Below are positions 1-7,609 of a stretch of DNA of 34,154 bases, in pieces. Location of the stretch: the NCBI GenBank assembly GCA_003696765.1, contig RFFX01000083.1, forward strand, positions 1 to 34,154. Direction: 5' to 3'. Position 1 is the stretch's first letter. The number at the start of each line of letters is the position of its first letter. The notes beneath the pieces were generated by a model, which had not been told where the DNA came from, did not search any database, and saw only the letters and a program-made list of their open reading frames with translations. The translations under genes and the position numbers were made by a program. This DNA is from Zetaproteobacteria bacterium (lineage in GTDB: Bacteria > Pseudomonadota > Zetaproteobacteria > Mariprofundales > J009).

Positions 1-128
1 GTGGTCTTCGATACCCTTACAAATCAATCGCTTGCTTACGCAAGCTCTTGATTTGCGCGGCCCTCCTGGCCGCGATGATGGTTTCTTGCGAAACCATCAC
101 CCCTGATTCCGTCGCAAACCCCATCCGG
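1..128 (+). repeat. Mosaic hairpin repeat, copy I (left end outside window)
   Basis: Seen directly: the window opens in the right half of hairpin B (compare 4494-4505). Hairpin C follows at 21-54: a 7-bp outer stem, TC/TC internal loop, 6-bp inner stem GCTTGC/GCAAGC and TTAC loop, all paired. Hairpin D is at about 55-74 (CGCGGCC/GGCCGCG around CTCCT) and hairpin E at 74-101 (GATGATGGTTTC, loop TTGC, GAAACCATC). Positions 102-128 look like a decayed start of another unit (TCGCAAA, then CCATCC). The order matches 4443-4591. It lies between the window edge and the glycosyltransferase stop codon. Confidence 0.8.
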
Positions 129-147
129 CCGCAGCCGGGCGGCAAGC

Positions 148-1026
148 CTACCTTCCGCGCCGGAGAATGCAGCCGACGAACCCGGCCAGGTAAGCGAGCT
201 GGCAGCAGAACCAGATCGACCGGCCGGTGAGCAAGGCGCCGGCCAGACGCAGCGGCCAGCGCAGCGCCCGCCGCCAGGGGGGGAGCCGGGCGACGAAGTC
301 GCCGTGGTGCGCCGGGGTCTCGATCACCCACTGCGGATGGTGGATGTTGGCGAAGGCCGCCTGCCGGCCGTTGCGGTGGAACTGCCGCATCAGGGCGGGA
401 AAGGTGGCCGGCGGCAGGTGGTGGTAGATCACCCCCGGCACCACCACCACCCGGGCCCCGGCCTCGCGGAACCGCTGCCGCAGGTAGGGGTCGAGCCCGC
501 GCGGGATGCACTCGTTCTCCCCTCCCACCCGGCGGAAGAGGCCGGCGCGCATCATCAGGCAGGGGTGCTCGGCCAGATCGGAGTCGGTGATCGTCTCCAC
601 CGGCCTCCAGCTACGGCGGGGGATCTCACGCATCGCCCGCCGCACGAAGGGGGGGGCATTCTCGGGGATGGTGTTGTTGCCGCCGGCCATGCCGATCTCC
701 GGATGGGCCTCCATCGCCGCCAACAGGCGGGCGAGGGCGTCGGGATCGGGGAGCGCCGAGTCGTCGTCCAGGGTGAGCAGGTAGCGGCCGCAGGCGAGAT
801 CGGCGGCGATGTTGATCGCCCGCCCCTGCCGCCGGTCGCCCTTGACGACGAAGAGTTCGAAGCGCTGCTCGCTCTGCGCGCCGAGCTGGGTCAGCAGCCG
901 GCGGAAATAGCCACCGCGATCGGCATCGGCGGTGGGAATGACGACGCTGATCAGCGGCTCCACCGCCTGTGCAGGCGGCAGGCGGCGCAGCAGGCCGCTT
1001 GCCCCCTCGTCGTTGCGGTAGCGCAC
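148..1026 (-). CDS. Family 2 glycosyltransferase, membrane-anchored
   Basis: Probable inverting GT-A fold glycosyltransferase that transfers a sugar from a nucleotide donor at the inner face of the membrane; donor and acceptor are unknown. The N-terminal third has the GT2 signature LISVVIPTADADRGGYFRRLL, then LLTLDDDSALPDPDAL, where the DDD run is the metal/nucleotide-sugar motif. A later stretch (RGLDPYLRQRF, VVVVPGVIYHHLPP) is typical of GT2 enzymes acting on cell-surface glycans. The C-terminus carries a hydrophobic segment (SIWFCCQLAYLAGFVGCIL) that should anchor it. The start used is GTG at 1026 without a clear Shine-Dalgarno sequence. The frame stays open upstream to about 1110 with no ATG, GTG or TTG, so the N-terminus is uncertain. 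Divergent from the tautomerase gene; the 223-bp gap shows no clear promoter. Confidence 0.8.
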   Translation of the reverse strand: MRYRNDEGASGLLRRLPPAQAVEPLISVVIPTADADRGGYFRRLLTQLGAQSEQRFELFVVKGDRRQGRAINIAADLACGRYLLTLDDDSALPDPDALARLLAAMEAHPEIGMAGGNNTIPENAPPFVRRAMREIPRRSWRPVETITDSDLAEHPCLMMRAGLFRRVGGENECIPRGLDPYLRQRFREAGARVVVVPGVIYHHLPPATFPALMRQFHRNGRQAAFANIHHPQWVIETPAHHGDFVARLPPWRRALRWPLRLAGALLTGRSIWFCCQLAYLAGFVGCILRRGR

Positions 1027-1249
1027 CCAGTCGCGCGCCGCCTGCGCCGGCAGCCACGGCAGCCGATCGAAGCGCGCGACGAGATCAGCCAGGATCGAAT
1101 CCCGCGGTGGTCATGGGTGGAACGGTAACGCAGACCGCCCTCGGTCGCCACCCGCCCGACGGGCCGCCCTCGCAGCGGAGATACGATCGCCGTAGCATTG
1201 CAGCCGGGCGGTCGTCGGCCGCCGATTCTCCCGATCCCAGGAGTCGCCC

Positions 1250-1588
1250 ATGCCGTTGCTCTCCATCCACACCTCCACCACCGTCTCCGACCGCGCGGCG
1301 CTGCTGCGCGACGCCTCCGGCCGCGTCGCCGGGCTGCTCGGCAAGCCGGAGTCCTACGTCATGGTCGAGCTGCACGACGGCTGCGCGCTCTGCTTCGCCG
1401 GCAGCGACGCGCCAGCCGCCTGGCTGCAGCTGAAAAGCCTCGGGCTACAGGAGTCGCAAACCGCGGCCCTCTCCGCCGCCCTGTGTGACTGGGCCGCCGA
1501 CGCGCTGGGCGTCCCGGCCGATCGGGTCTACATCGAGTTCGCCGCGCCGCCGCGCGCCTTCTGGGGCTGGAACCGTTCCACCTTCTGA
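1250..1588 (+). CDS. MIF-family tautomerase (phenylpyruvate tautomerase-like)
   Basis: A 112-residue protein of the macrophage migration inhibitory factor / tautomerase superfamily, about the usual length. The proline after the initiator Met (MPLLSIHTSTTV) is the family's catalytic N-terminal base once Met is removed. LLGKPESYVMVEL matches the conserved Lys-Pro-x-x-Tyr region, and DRVYIEFAAPPRAFWGWN matches the C-terminal strand with the WGWN motif of MIF homologues. The family forms trimers that interconvert keto and enol forms of phenylpyruvate-like substrates; the real bacterial substrate is usually unknown. An AGGAG Shine-Dalgarno at 1239-1243 sits 6 bases before the ATG. The end overlaps the open frame of the following methyltransferase gene by up to 104 bp. 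Confidence 0.88.
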   Translation: MPLLSIHTSTTVSDRAALLRDASGRVAGLLGKPESYVMVELHDGCALCFAGSDAPAAWLQLKSLGLQESQTAALSAALCDWAADALGVPADRVYIEFAAPPRAFWGWNRSTF

Positions 1589-2771
1589 CCATCCGGCGGA
1601 GGCGCCTGCCGCCGCACCAGAGACCGCCGACCATCGACTGCGCGAGACGATCGCCCGCCGCATCGCGCAGGCCGGCGGCGCCGTCGGCTTCGACCGCTGG
1701 ATGGAGGCGGCGCTCTACGAGCCGGAGCTCGGCTACTACGAACGGCGCGACCCCTTCGCCGAGGAGGGCGACTACGTCACCGCCGCCGACCTCGGCGACT
1801 GGGCGGCGCTCGCCTTCGCCGACCTCATCGCCTGGGGCTGGCGCGCCATGGGGGCCCCCTCCGACTGGGCGCTGATCGAACAGGGCGGCGGCAGCGGCCG
1901 GCTGCTCTGCGCGATCGTCACGGCGCTCGAGGAGCGCGGCGCCTCCCCGCCCCGACGGATCGCCATCGAGCGCACGAACGCCATGCGCCGCCGCCAACAG
2001 GCGCGCTACCGGGAGCGGGGCATCTCGGTGGCGCAATACGACCGGCCGGAGGCGGTGCCACCGCAGGAGTGCGCCATCCTGATCAGCAACGAGCTGCCCG
2101 ACGCCTTCCCGGTGCGCAGCTTCGTCCAGGAGCGGGGGCGGCTCTACGAACGGCTGGTGGCCTGGGAGGAGGGGCGCTTCCGCTGGCGCCGCGCCGAGAC
2201 CCCTCTGCGCGATCCGCCGCCGATCGACCCGCGGCTGCGCGCCGCCTGGCCGGAGGGCTACCGCAGCGAATGGAATCCGCACCTGGCCTGCTGGATGGAA
2301 CAGAGCGCCCGGCTGGCCGAGCGTGCGCTGCTCTTCTGTGTCGACTACGGCTTCGCCCGGGAGGAGTACTACCGCCCCGAGCGCCGCCGCGGCACATTGA
2401 TGGGCCACGCCAACCACCGGGTGGTGGAACGGGTGCTGGACCATGCCGGCGGTTGCGACATCACCGCCCATGTCGACTTCACCGCGCTGGCAGAGGCCGC
2501 CCGTGCCGCGGGGTTCCGCCCGCTCGCCTTCACCCCGCAGTGGGCCTGGCTGGCGCAGTCGCCCGTGCTGCAGGCACGACTCGCCCGACTGGCCGCACGA
2601 CGCGACGCCGCCGCGGTGGCGGAGATCGCCCGGCTCAAGCGGCTGATCATGCCGCAGGGGATGGGCGAGACCTTCAAGCTCTTCGTCGCCAGTCGCGGTG
2701 GTGACCTCCCCCCGCCCGACCACCTCGCCCCCTTCGACCGGCTCGACCGGCTGGGTCCGCCCGATTCATGA
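1485..2771 (+). CDS. MidA/NDUFAF7-type SAM-dependent methyltransferase
   Basis: Class I methyltransferase of the DUF185 / MidA family; the mitochondrial member NDUFAF7 methylates an arginine of complex I, but the bacterial target is not established here. The family N-terminus is clear (FDRWMEAALYEPELGYYERRDPFAEEGDYVTA), followed by a Gly-rich SAM motif (LIEQGGGSGRLL), the NELPDAFPV motif (family NE-DA-PV) and the C-terminal DYGFAREEYY and RGTLMGHANHR motifs. The start is doubtful. GTG 1485 is the only ordinary in-frame start before the conserved region, but it lies inside the tautomerase gene and gives about 50 unconserved residues. CTG 1638 or another non-standard start near the first conserved residue is possible. 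The gene ends in an ATGA overlap with nadB. Confidence 0.82.
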   Translation: MTGPPTRWASRPIGSTSSSPRRRAPSGAGTVPPSDHPAEAPAAAPETADHRLRETIARRIAQAGGAVGFDRWMEAALYEPELGYYERRDPFAEEGDYVTAADLGDWAALAFADLIAWGWRAMGAPSDWALIEQGGGSGRLLCAIVTALEERGASPPRRIAIERTNAMRRRQQARYRERGISVAQYDRPEAVPPQECAILISNELPDAFPVRSFVQERGRLYERLVAWEEGRFRWRRAETPLRDPPPIDPRLRAAWPEGYRSEWNPHLACWMEQSARLAERALLFCVDYGFAREEYYRPERRRGTLMGHANHRVVERVLDHAGGCDITAHVDFTALAEAARAAGFRPLAFTPQWAWLAQSPVLQARLARLAARRDAAAVAEIARLKRLIMPQGMGETFKLFVASRGGDLPPPDHLAPFDRLDRLGPPDS

Positions 2772-4342
2772 CCCGACACGAAACCGACGTCGCGGTGGTC
2801 GGCTGCGGGCTGGCCGGCATGTGGGCGGCGCTGCAACTGGCCGACGCCGGCTTTTCGGTCACGCTGATCAACAAGGGGGAGTTCTCCGACTCCAGCACCT
2901 ACCGGGCGCAGGGGGGCATCGCCGGTGTGGCCGACGTGCGCGACCGCGTCGCCGACCACGTCGCCGACACGCTGCGCGCCGGCGCCGGGCTGTGCAAGCG
3001 GGAGGTGGTCGAGGCGATGGTGGCACGCAGTGGTGCGGCAATCACCCAACTGGAGAGGCTCGGCATCCGCTTCGACCGCCGCGACGGCGACCTCCACCTG
3101 ACCCGCGAGGGAGGGCACGGCCGGCCGCGCATCGCCCACGTGCAGGACGCCACCGGCCGGGCGGTGAGCGAGGGGCTGCAGCGGAAGGTGACCGCCCACC
3201 CCGCCATCCGCTACCTCGCCCACCACATGGCCATCGACCTGGTGGTGCGCCGCGGCGGGCGGAGGCGGCCGGCCATCGCGGGGCTCTACCTGCTCGATCC
3301 GGAGGAGCGGGTGATCGCCCTGCCCGCGCCGCGGGTGGTGCTGGCCACCGGCGGGGCGGGCAAGGTCTACATGTACACCACCAACCCCCACGCCGCCACC
3401 GGCGACGGCATCGCCATGGCCTGGCGCGCCGGCTGCCCGGTGGCCAACATGGAGATGATGCAGTTCCACCCCACCTGCCTGTTCCATCCGCAGGCGCCGA
3501 CCATGCTGCTGAGCGAGGCGCTGCGCGGCGAGGGGGCGATTCTGATCGATGCTGCCGGCCGCCGCTTCATGGAGCGCTACGACCCCGAGCGGATGGAGCT
3601 GGCGCCACGCGATATCGTCGCCCGGGCCATCGACCACGAGATGAAACGGCAAGGGGTGGACTGCCTCTACCTCGACGCCCGGCCGCTGGGGGAGGCGACC
3701 ATCGACCGCCACTTCCCCAACATCCGCGACCGCCTGCTGGCGCTGGGCATCGACATCAAGCGGCAGCCGGTACCGGTGGTGCCGGCCGCCCACTACCTCT
3801 GCGGCGGGGTGCAGACCGATCTGGCCGGACGCACGCCGGTCGACGGGCTCTTCGTCATCGGTGAGGCGGCCTGCAGCGGCGTCCACGGCGCCAACCGGCT
3901 GGCCAGCAACTCCCTGCTCGAATGCCACGTGATGGCCAGCCTCTGCGCCGAGACAATCATCCGCGAAGGAAAGCGGCCGCCGCTGCCGCTGCCGCCGTGG
4001 GACGCCTCCGGCATCGAGGACGAGCGCGAGCGGGTGCAGATCAAGCAGAACTGGGACGAGGTGCGGGCGGTGATGTCCAACTACGTCGGCCTGGTGCGCA
4101 GCAACGAGCGGCTGCGGCGGGCGCGGCGGCGGCTGCAGATGGTCGAGGCGGAGTGCGCCGACTACTACTGGCGCCACCCGGTCAGCCGCGACCTGATCGA
4201 ACTGCGCAACCTGGTACTGGTGGCCACGCTGATGGTTCGCTCGGCGCTCGAACGCAAGGAGTCGCGTGGGCTGCACTACACCATCGACTACCCGCACCGG
4301 TTGCCGCATGCGCGCGACACCGTGCTGGTGCCGGATGGCTGA
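2768..4342 (+). CDS. nadB: L-aspartate oxidase
   Basis: FAD-dependent cytoplasmic enzyme that oxidises L-aspartate to iminoaspartate, the first step of de novo NAD synthesis. The 524-residue length is normal for NadB. The Rossmann FAD motif is VVGCGLAGMWAAL near the N-terminus. STYRAQGGIAGV is the second flavin-binding signature, and MMQFHPTCLFHPQ with LLSEALRGEGAIL are the substrate-site segments shared with fumarate reductase flavoproteins. GVHGANRLASNSLLE near residue 380 is the C-terminal FAD signature. ATG 2768 overlaps the preceding stop codon (ATGA), implying translational coupling with the MidA-type gene. nadA and nadC are not in the window. The stop codon is followed at once by a block of hairpin repeats. 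Confidence 0.96.
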   Translation: MTRHETDVAVVGCGLAGMWAALQLADAGFSVTLINKGEFSDSSTYRAQGGIAGVADVRDRVADHVADTLRAGAGLCKREVVEAMVARSGAAITQLERLGIRFDRRDGDLHLTREGGHGRPRIAHVQDATGRAVSEGLQRKVTAHPAIRYLAHHMAIDLVVRRGGRRRPAIAGLYLLDPEERVIALPAPRVVLATGGAGKVYMYTTNPHAATGDGIAMAWRAGCPVANMEMMQFHPTCLFHPQAPTMLLSEALRGEGAILIDAAGRRFMERYDPERMELAPRDIVARAIDHEMKRQGVDCLYLDARPLGEATIDRHFPNIRDRLLALGIDIKRQPVPVVPAAHYLCGGVQTDLAGRTPVDGLFVIGEAACSGVHGANRLASNSLLECHVMASLCAETIIREGKRPPLPLPPWDASGIEDERERVQIKQNWDEVRAVMSNYVGLVRSNERLRRARRRLQMVEAECADYYWRHPVSRDLIELRNLVLVATLMVRSALERKESRGLHYTIDYPHRLPHARDTVLVPDG

Positions 4343-4343
4343 A

Positions 4344-4432
4344 CGGCCGTGGACGATGGTTTCTTGCGCAACCTCCGGATTTGCGCGGCCGTCCGTGGCC
4401 GCGATGATGGTTTCTTGCGCAACCATCATCCA
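4344..4432 (+). repeat. Mosaic hairpin repeat, copy IIa (chimeric partial unit)
   Basis: Begins 2 bases after the nadB stop. The first 25 bases look like a D right arm plus E left arm and loop, which then run at a shared GCAACC directly into the right arm of a C hairpin (CTCCGGATTT). A complete hairpin D (4383-4402) and hairpin E (4402-4430) follow. The D-E part is almost identical to 4545-4591, so this is the tail of a unit placed directly before the full unit of copy IIb. Confidence 0.8.
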
Positions 4433-4598
4433 TGATCGAATCGCAAAAAGTCCATCCATGGACTTTTTGCTTGACGGGGATCGAAGAGCGCGGTCTTCGA
4501 TCCCCTTACAAATCCGTCGGTTGCGTCTGCAACCTCCGGATCTGCGCGGCCGTCCGTGGCCGCGATGATGGTTTCTTGCGCAACCATCATCCATCATT
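4433..4598 (+). repeat. Mosaic hairpin repeat, copy IIb (full five-hairpin unit)
   Basis: Best complete example. Hairpin A 4443-4470: GCAAAAAGTCCAT, CC, then its perfect reverse complement. Hairpin B 4476-4505: 12-bp perfect stem GGGGATCGAAGA/TCTTCGATCCCC. Hairpin C 4510-4543: outer stem, TC/TC internal loop, inner stem GGTTGC/GCAACC, GTCT loop. Hairpin D 4545-4564: CGCGGCC/GGCCGCG with loop GTCCGT. Hairpin E 4564-4591: GATGATGGTT/AACCATCATC. It fills the nadB-leuS gap up to about 40 bases before leuS. The unit can be read in frame with leuS, but indels between copies argue against coding. Confidence 0.88.
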
Positions 4599-4638
4599 CG
4601 CACAGCGACCAGAAACACCCACCCAACCGGAGCAGACC

Positions 4639-7125
4639 TTGAGCGATCCAGAGAACACCACCCCCTACCGGGCGGCGGAGATCGAACGAAAGTGGCAGCG
4701 GCGCTGGGCCGAGTCCGGCTGCGACCGCGCCGGCGACGACCCCGCCGATCCCCGCCCGCGCTACTACTGCCTGGCGATGTTCCCCTACCCCTCGGGCAGC
4801 CTGCACATGGGCCACGTGCGCAACTACTGCATCAGCGACGCCATCGCCCGCTACAAGCGGGCCCGCGGCTTCAACGTGCTCCACCCGATGGGGTGGGACG
4901 CCTTCGGCCTGCCGGCGGAGAATGCCGCCATCGCCCACGATGTGGCGCCCGCCGACTGGACCCGGGCCAACATCGACCAGATGCGCGCACAGCTTAGGCG
5001 GCTGGGGCTCTCCTTCGACTGGAGCCGGGAGATCGCCACCTGCCACCCCGACTACTACCGCCACGAGCAGTGGCTCTTCCTCCAACTGCTCGAACGCGGC
5101 CTGGCCTATCGGGCGGAGGCCGAGGTCAACTGGTGCGCCCCCTGCCACACCGTGCTGGCCAACGAGCAGGTGGTCGACGGCCGCTGCTGGCGCTGCGACA
5201 CGCCGGTGACGCGCAAGAGCCTGAAGCAGTGGTTCCTCCGCATCACCGACTACGCCGGGGAGCTGCTCGAAGGGTTGGATCGGCTCGAAGGGTGGCCCGA
5301 GCGGGTGCGGGAGATGCAGCGCAACTGGATCGGCCGCTCGCACGGGACACGGATCCGCTTCGCCATCGCCGGCCGCGACGAGACGCTGGAGGTCTACACC
5401 ACCCGCCCCGACACATTGATGGGGGTGACCTACATGGCGGTGGCCCCGGGCCACCCGCTGGCGGTGGAGGCGGCGCAACACGACCCGAGGCTGGCCGCCT
5501 TCCTCGATGAGTGCGCCGCCGTCCCAACCAGGGAGGCGGAGATCGCCCGGATGGAGAAGCGGGGGATGCCGCTGGGCATCGAAGCGATCCATCCGATCAC
5601 CGGGGAGCACCTGCCGATCTGGGTGGCCAACTTCGTGCTGACGGGCTACGGCACCGGCGCGGTGATGAGCGTGCCGGCGCATGACACGCGCGATTTCGCC
5701 TTCGCCCGCGCCTACGGACTGCCGATCCGCCAGGTGATCGCCCCAGGCGACGGCAGCGTGTGGGATATCGAGAACGCCGCCTTCGTCGAGGAGGGGGTGC
5801 TGATCAACTCCGGCCCGTTCGACGGGCTGGAGAGCGCCGAGGCGAAGAGGGCGATCACCGAGGCGCTGCAGCGCGAAGGACGAGGCGAGGCGGAGGTCCA
5901 CTACCGGCTGCGCGACTGGCTGGTCTCGCGCCAGCGCTACTGGGGGGCGCCGATCCCGGTGATCCACTGCGACCAGTGCGGCGTCGTCCCCGTCCCGGAG
6001 GAGGAGCTGCCGGTGGTACTGCCGACCGACCTCAAACCGACCGGCGGGGCCAGCCCGCTGACCGGATGCGCCGACTTCCTCCAGGTCGACTGTCCGCGTT
6101 GCGGCACCCCGGCGCAGCGGGAGACCGACACCTTCGACACCTTCGTCGAATCCTCGTGGTACCAGATGCGCTACGCCAGCCCGCGCCACGACGCGGCGAT
6201 GGTCGAGGCGGAAGCCGCCGCCCGCTGGATGCCGGTCGACCAGTACATCGGCGGGATCGAACACGCCGTGCTCCACCTGCTCTACGCCCGCTTCTTCCAC
6301 CGCCTGATGCGCGACTGCGGCCTGTTCGACGCCGACCGGGTGGGGGATGAGCCGTTCCGCAACCTGCTCACCCAGGGGATGGTGCTCAAGGACGGCGCCA
6401 AGATGAGCAAATCGAAGGGAAACACCGTCGATCCGCAGGCGATCGTCGATCGCTACGGCGCCGACACCGCCCGCATCTTCATCCTCTTCGCCGCCCCACC
6501 GGAGAAGGATCTGGAGTGGAACGACAGCGCGGTGGAGGGGGCCGAGCGCTTCCTCAGGCGGGTGTGGCGGCTGGTGCAGCAGTGCGCGCACGAGACGGTG
6601 GAGGAGGAAGCCGCGGGCGATCCCGCGGCGGTGCGGGCGCTGCGTCGCGCCATCCACACCACCATCGCCCGCGTCGACCACGCCTTCGACCACGGCTTCG
6701 GCTTCAACGTGGCCATCGCCGCCCTGATGGAGCTGACCAACGCGCTGACCGCCTTCACGGCCAGCGATGCCGCCTCGGCCGCCGCCCGCCGGGAGGGGTG
6801 CGGCGTGCTGGTGCGGCTGCTCCACCCCTTCGCCCCCCATCTGGCCTGCGAATGCGCCGAGCTGCTGGGGCTGGGCTCGATCGGCAAGGGCGACTGGCCC
6901 GAAGCCGATCCCGCGGTCATGGAGGCCGACCATGTCACCCTGGTGGTGCAGATCGGCGGCAAACGGCGGGGGGAGATCCGCGTGGCCAGGGGGTGCGGCG
7001 AGGAGGAGGCGCTCGCCGCCGTGCGCGCCGACGTACGGCTGGCCCGTTGGCTTCAGGGCATGGAGCTGGTCAAGGTGATCCTGGTCCCCGACCGGCTGCT
7101 CAACCTGGTGGTGCGCCCGGCGTGA
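4639..7125 (+). CDS. leuS: Leucyl-tRNA synthetase
   Basis: Class Ia aminoacyl-tRNA synthetase that charges tRNA-Leu in the cytoplasm. The start is TTG 4639, chosen because GGAG (4629-4632) is well placed before it and the protein then begins SDPENTTPYRAAEIERKWQ, as LeuRS usually does; the open frame further upstream is repeat DNA. The product is 828 residues, close to the usual size. The HIGH motif is HMGH at residues 56-59 (PSGSLHMGHVRNY). The CP1 editing domain has TTRPDTLMGVTYMAV, and a Cys-rich zinc-like segment lies at HCDQCGVVPV and DCPRCGTP. KMSKS is at residues 588-592. The C-terminal anticodon-binding and LeuRS-specific domains are intact. The stop codon overlaps the GTG of lptE (GTGA). 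Confidence 0.97.
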   Translation: MSDPENTTPYRAAEIERKWQRRWAESGCDRAGDDPADPRPRYYCLAMFPYPSGSLHMGHVRNYCISDAIARYKRARGFNVLHPMGWDAFGLPAENAAIAHDVAPADWTRANIDQMRAQLRRLGLSFDWSREIATCHPDYYRHEQWLFLQLLERGLAYRAEAEVNWCAPCHTVLANEQVVDGRCWRCDTPVTRKSLKQWFLRITDYAGELLEGLDRLEGWPERVREMQRNWIGRSHGTRIRFAIAGRDETLEVYTTRPDTLMGVTYMAVAPGHPLAVEAAQHDPRLAAFLDECAAVPTREAEIARMEKRGMPLGIEAIHPITGEHLPIWVANFVLTGYGTGAVMSVPAHDTRDFAFARAYGLPIRQVIAPGDGSVWDIENAAFVEEGVLINSGPFDGLESAEAKRAITEALQREGRGEAEVHYRLRDWLVSRQRYWGAPIPVIHCDQCGVVPVPEEELPVVLPTDLKPTGGASPLTGCADFLQVDCPRCGTPAQRETDTFDTFVESSWYQMRYASPRHDAAMVEAEAAARWMPVDQYIGGIEHAVLHLLYARFFHRLMRDCGLFDADRVGDEPFRNLLTQGMVLKDGAKMSKSKGNTVDPQAIVDRYGADTARIFILFAAPPEKDLEWNDSAVEGAERFLRRVWRLVQQCAHETVEEEAAGDPAAVRALRRAIHTTIARVDHAFDHGFGFNVAIAALMELTNALTAFTASDAASAAARREGCGVLVRLLHPFAPHLACECAELLGLGSIGKGDWPEADPAVMEADHVTLVVQIGGKRRGEIRVARGCGEEEALAAVRADVRLARWLQGMELVKVILVPDRLLNLVVRPA

Positions 7126-7607
7126 TCCGCCGCTGGTTGCTGCCGGCGCTGCTGCTCGCCGGCTGCGGCTACCACCTCACCGGCAGCGGCGGCGCCATCC
7201 CCACCGCGGCGCGGACCATCGTCGTCCTGGGCGACACCCCCACCGGCCAGAAGGAGGCGGCCCTGCTGCGGGCACGCCTCACCGCCGGCGCCGACCGCCG
7301 CTTCGTCGCCGCCGCCGACGGCCCCCACGCCACGCTGCTGATCCGCGGCCTGGAGGAGACGTGGCGCGCCACCGACTTCGACAGCAGCGGCATCGCCAAC
7401 CGCTACCGTATGGAACTTCGCGGCGCGCTCCGGCTGAGGGACCTCGACGGCAAGACGGCGTGGCGCAGCGGGCCGATCGGCGTCGCCGAGGAGCTCTTCG
7501 CCAGCGGCGGACCGACGGCGACCGAGACCGAACGGGCGGAGGTGCGCAGACGGCTGCGCGCCCGCTGGGCGGACGAGGCGGCCAACCGCCTCCGCTCGGG
7601 CTTCTGA
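7122..7607 (+). CDS. lptE: LPS-assembly lipoprotein LptE
   Basis: Outer-membrane lipoprotein that plugs the LptD barrel and helps deliver lipopolysaccharide to the cell surface. The predicted protein is 161 residues, the usual small size. It opens with a lipoprotein signal (IRRWLLPALLLAGCGYHLTG); the lipobox is LAGC, and the following GYHL is the characteristic start of mature LptE. The body matches the family weakly (YRMELRGALRLRD, AEELFASGGPTATETERAEVRRRL). Start GTG 7122 overlaps the leuS stop. The order leuS-lptE-holA is common in Proteobacteria and supports the call. Its partner lptD is about 6 kb further on. Confidence 0.9.
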   Translation: MIRRWLLPALLLAGCGYHLTGSGGAIPTAARTIVVLGDTPTGQKEAALLRARLTAGADRRFVAAADGPHATLLIRGLEETWRATDFDSSGIANRYRMELRGALRLRDLDGKTAWRSGPIGVAEELFASGGPTATETERAEVRRRLRARWADEAANRLRSGF

Positions 7608-7609
7608 GG

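Noticed and set aside
4182-4433. Small minus-strand frame starting at the repeat junction ATG and running antisense into nadB; similar small frames inside copies III and IV
   Set aside because: The palindromic repeats read open on both strands and in several frames. Loop-length changes between copies break the frames, and the rest is antisense to nadB.
4471-4513. TTGACG and TACAAA inside the repeat as a promoter
   Set aside because: Both are conserved in copies II and IV, but they are about 31 bases apart, far outside the 16-18 base spacing of a sigma-70 promoter, and both lie in or beside hairpin stems.
2369-4618. Very long open frame antisense to nadB and part of the MidA-type gene (about 750 codons), with similar long frames at 4594-6933 (minus), 9579-11897 (plus) and 14996-17437 (minus)
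   Set aside because: They are shadows caused by high GC content. The opposite strand in each case carries clear family motifs, and the antisense products are low-complexity Gly/Arg/Ala-rich sequence.
4432-4638. N-terminal extension of leuS through the repeat unit
   Set aside because: The frame is open, but leuS homology and a good ribosome site start at TTG 4639; the upstream part is hairpin repeat DNA.
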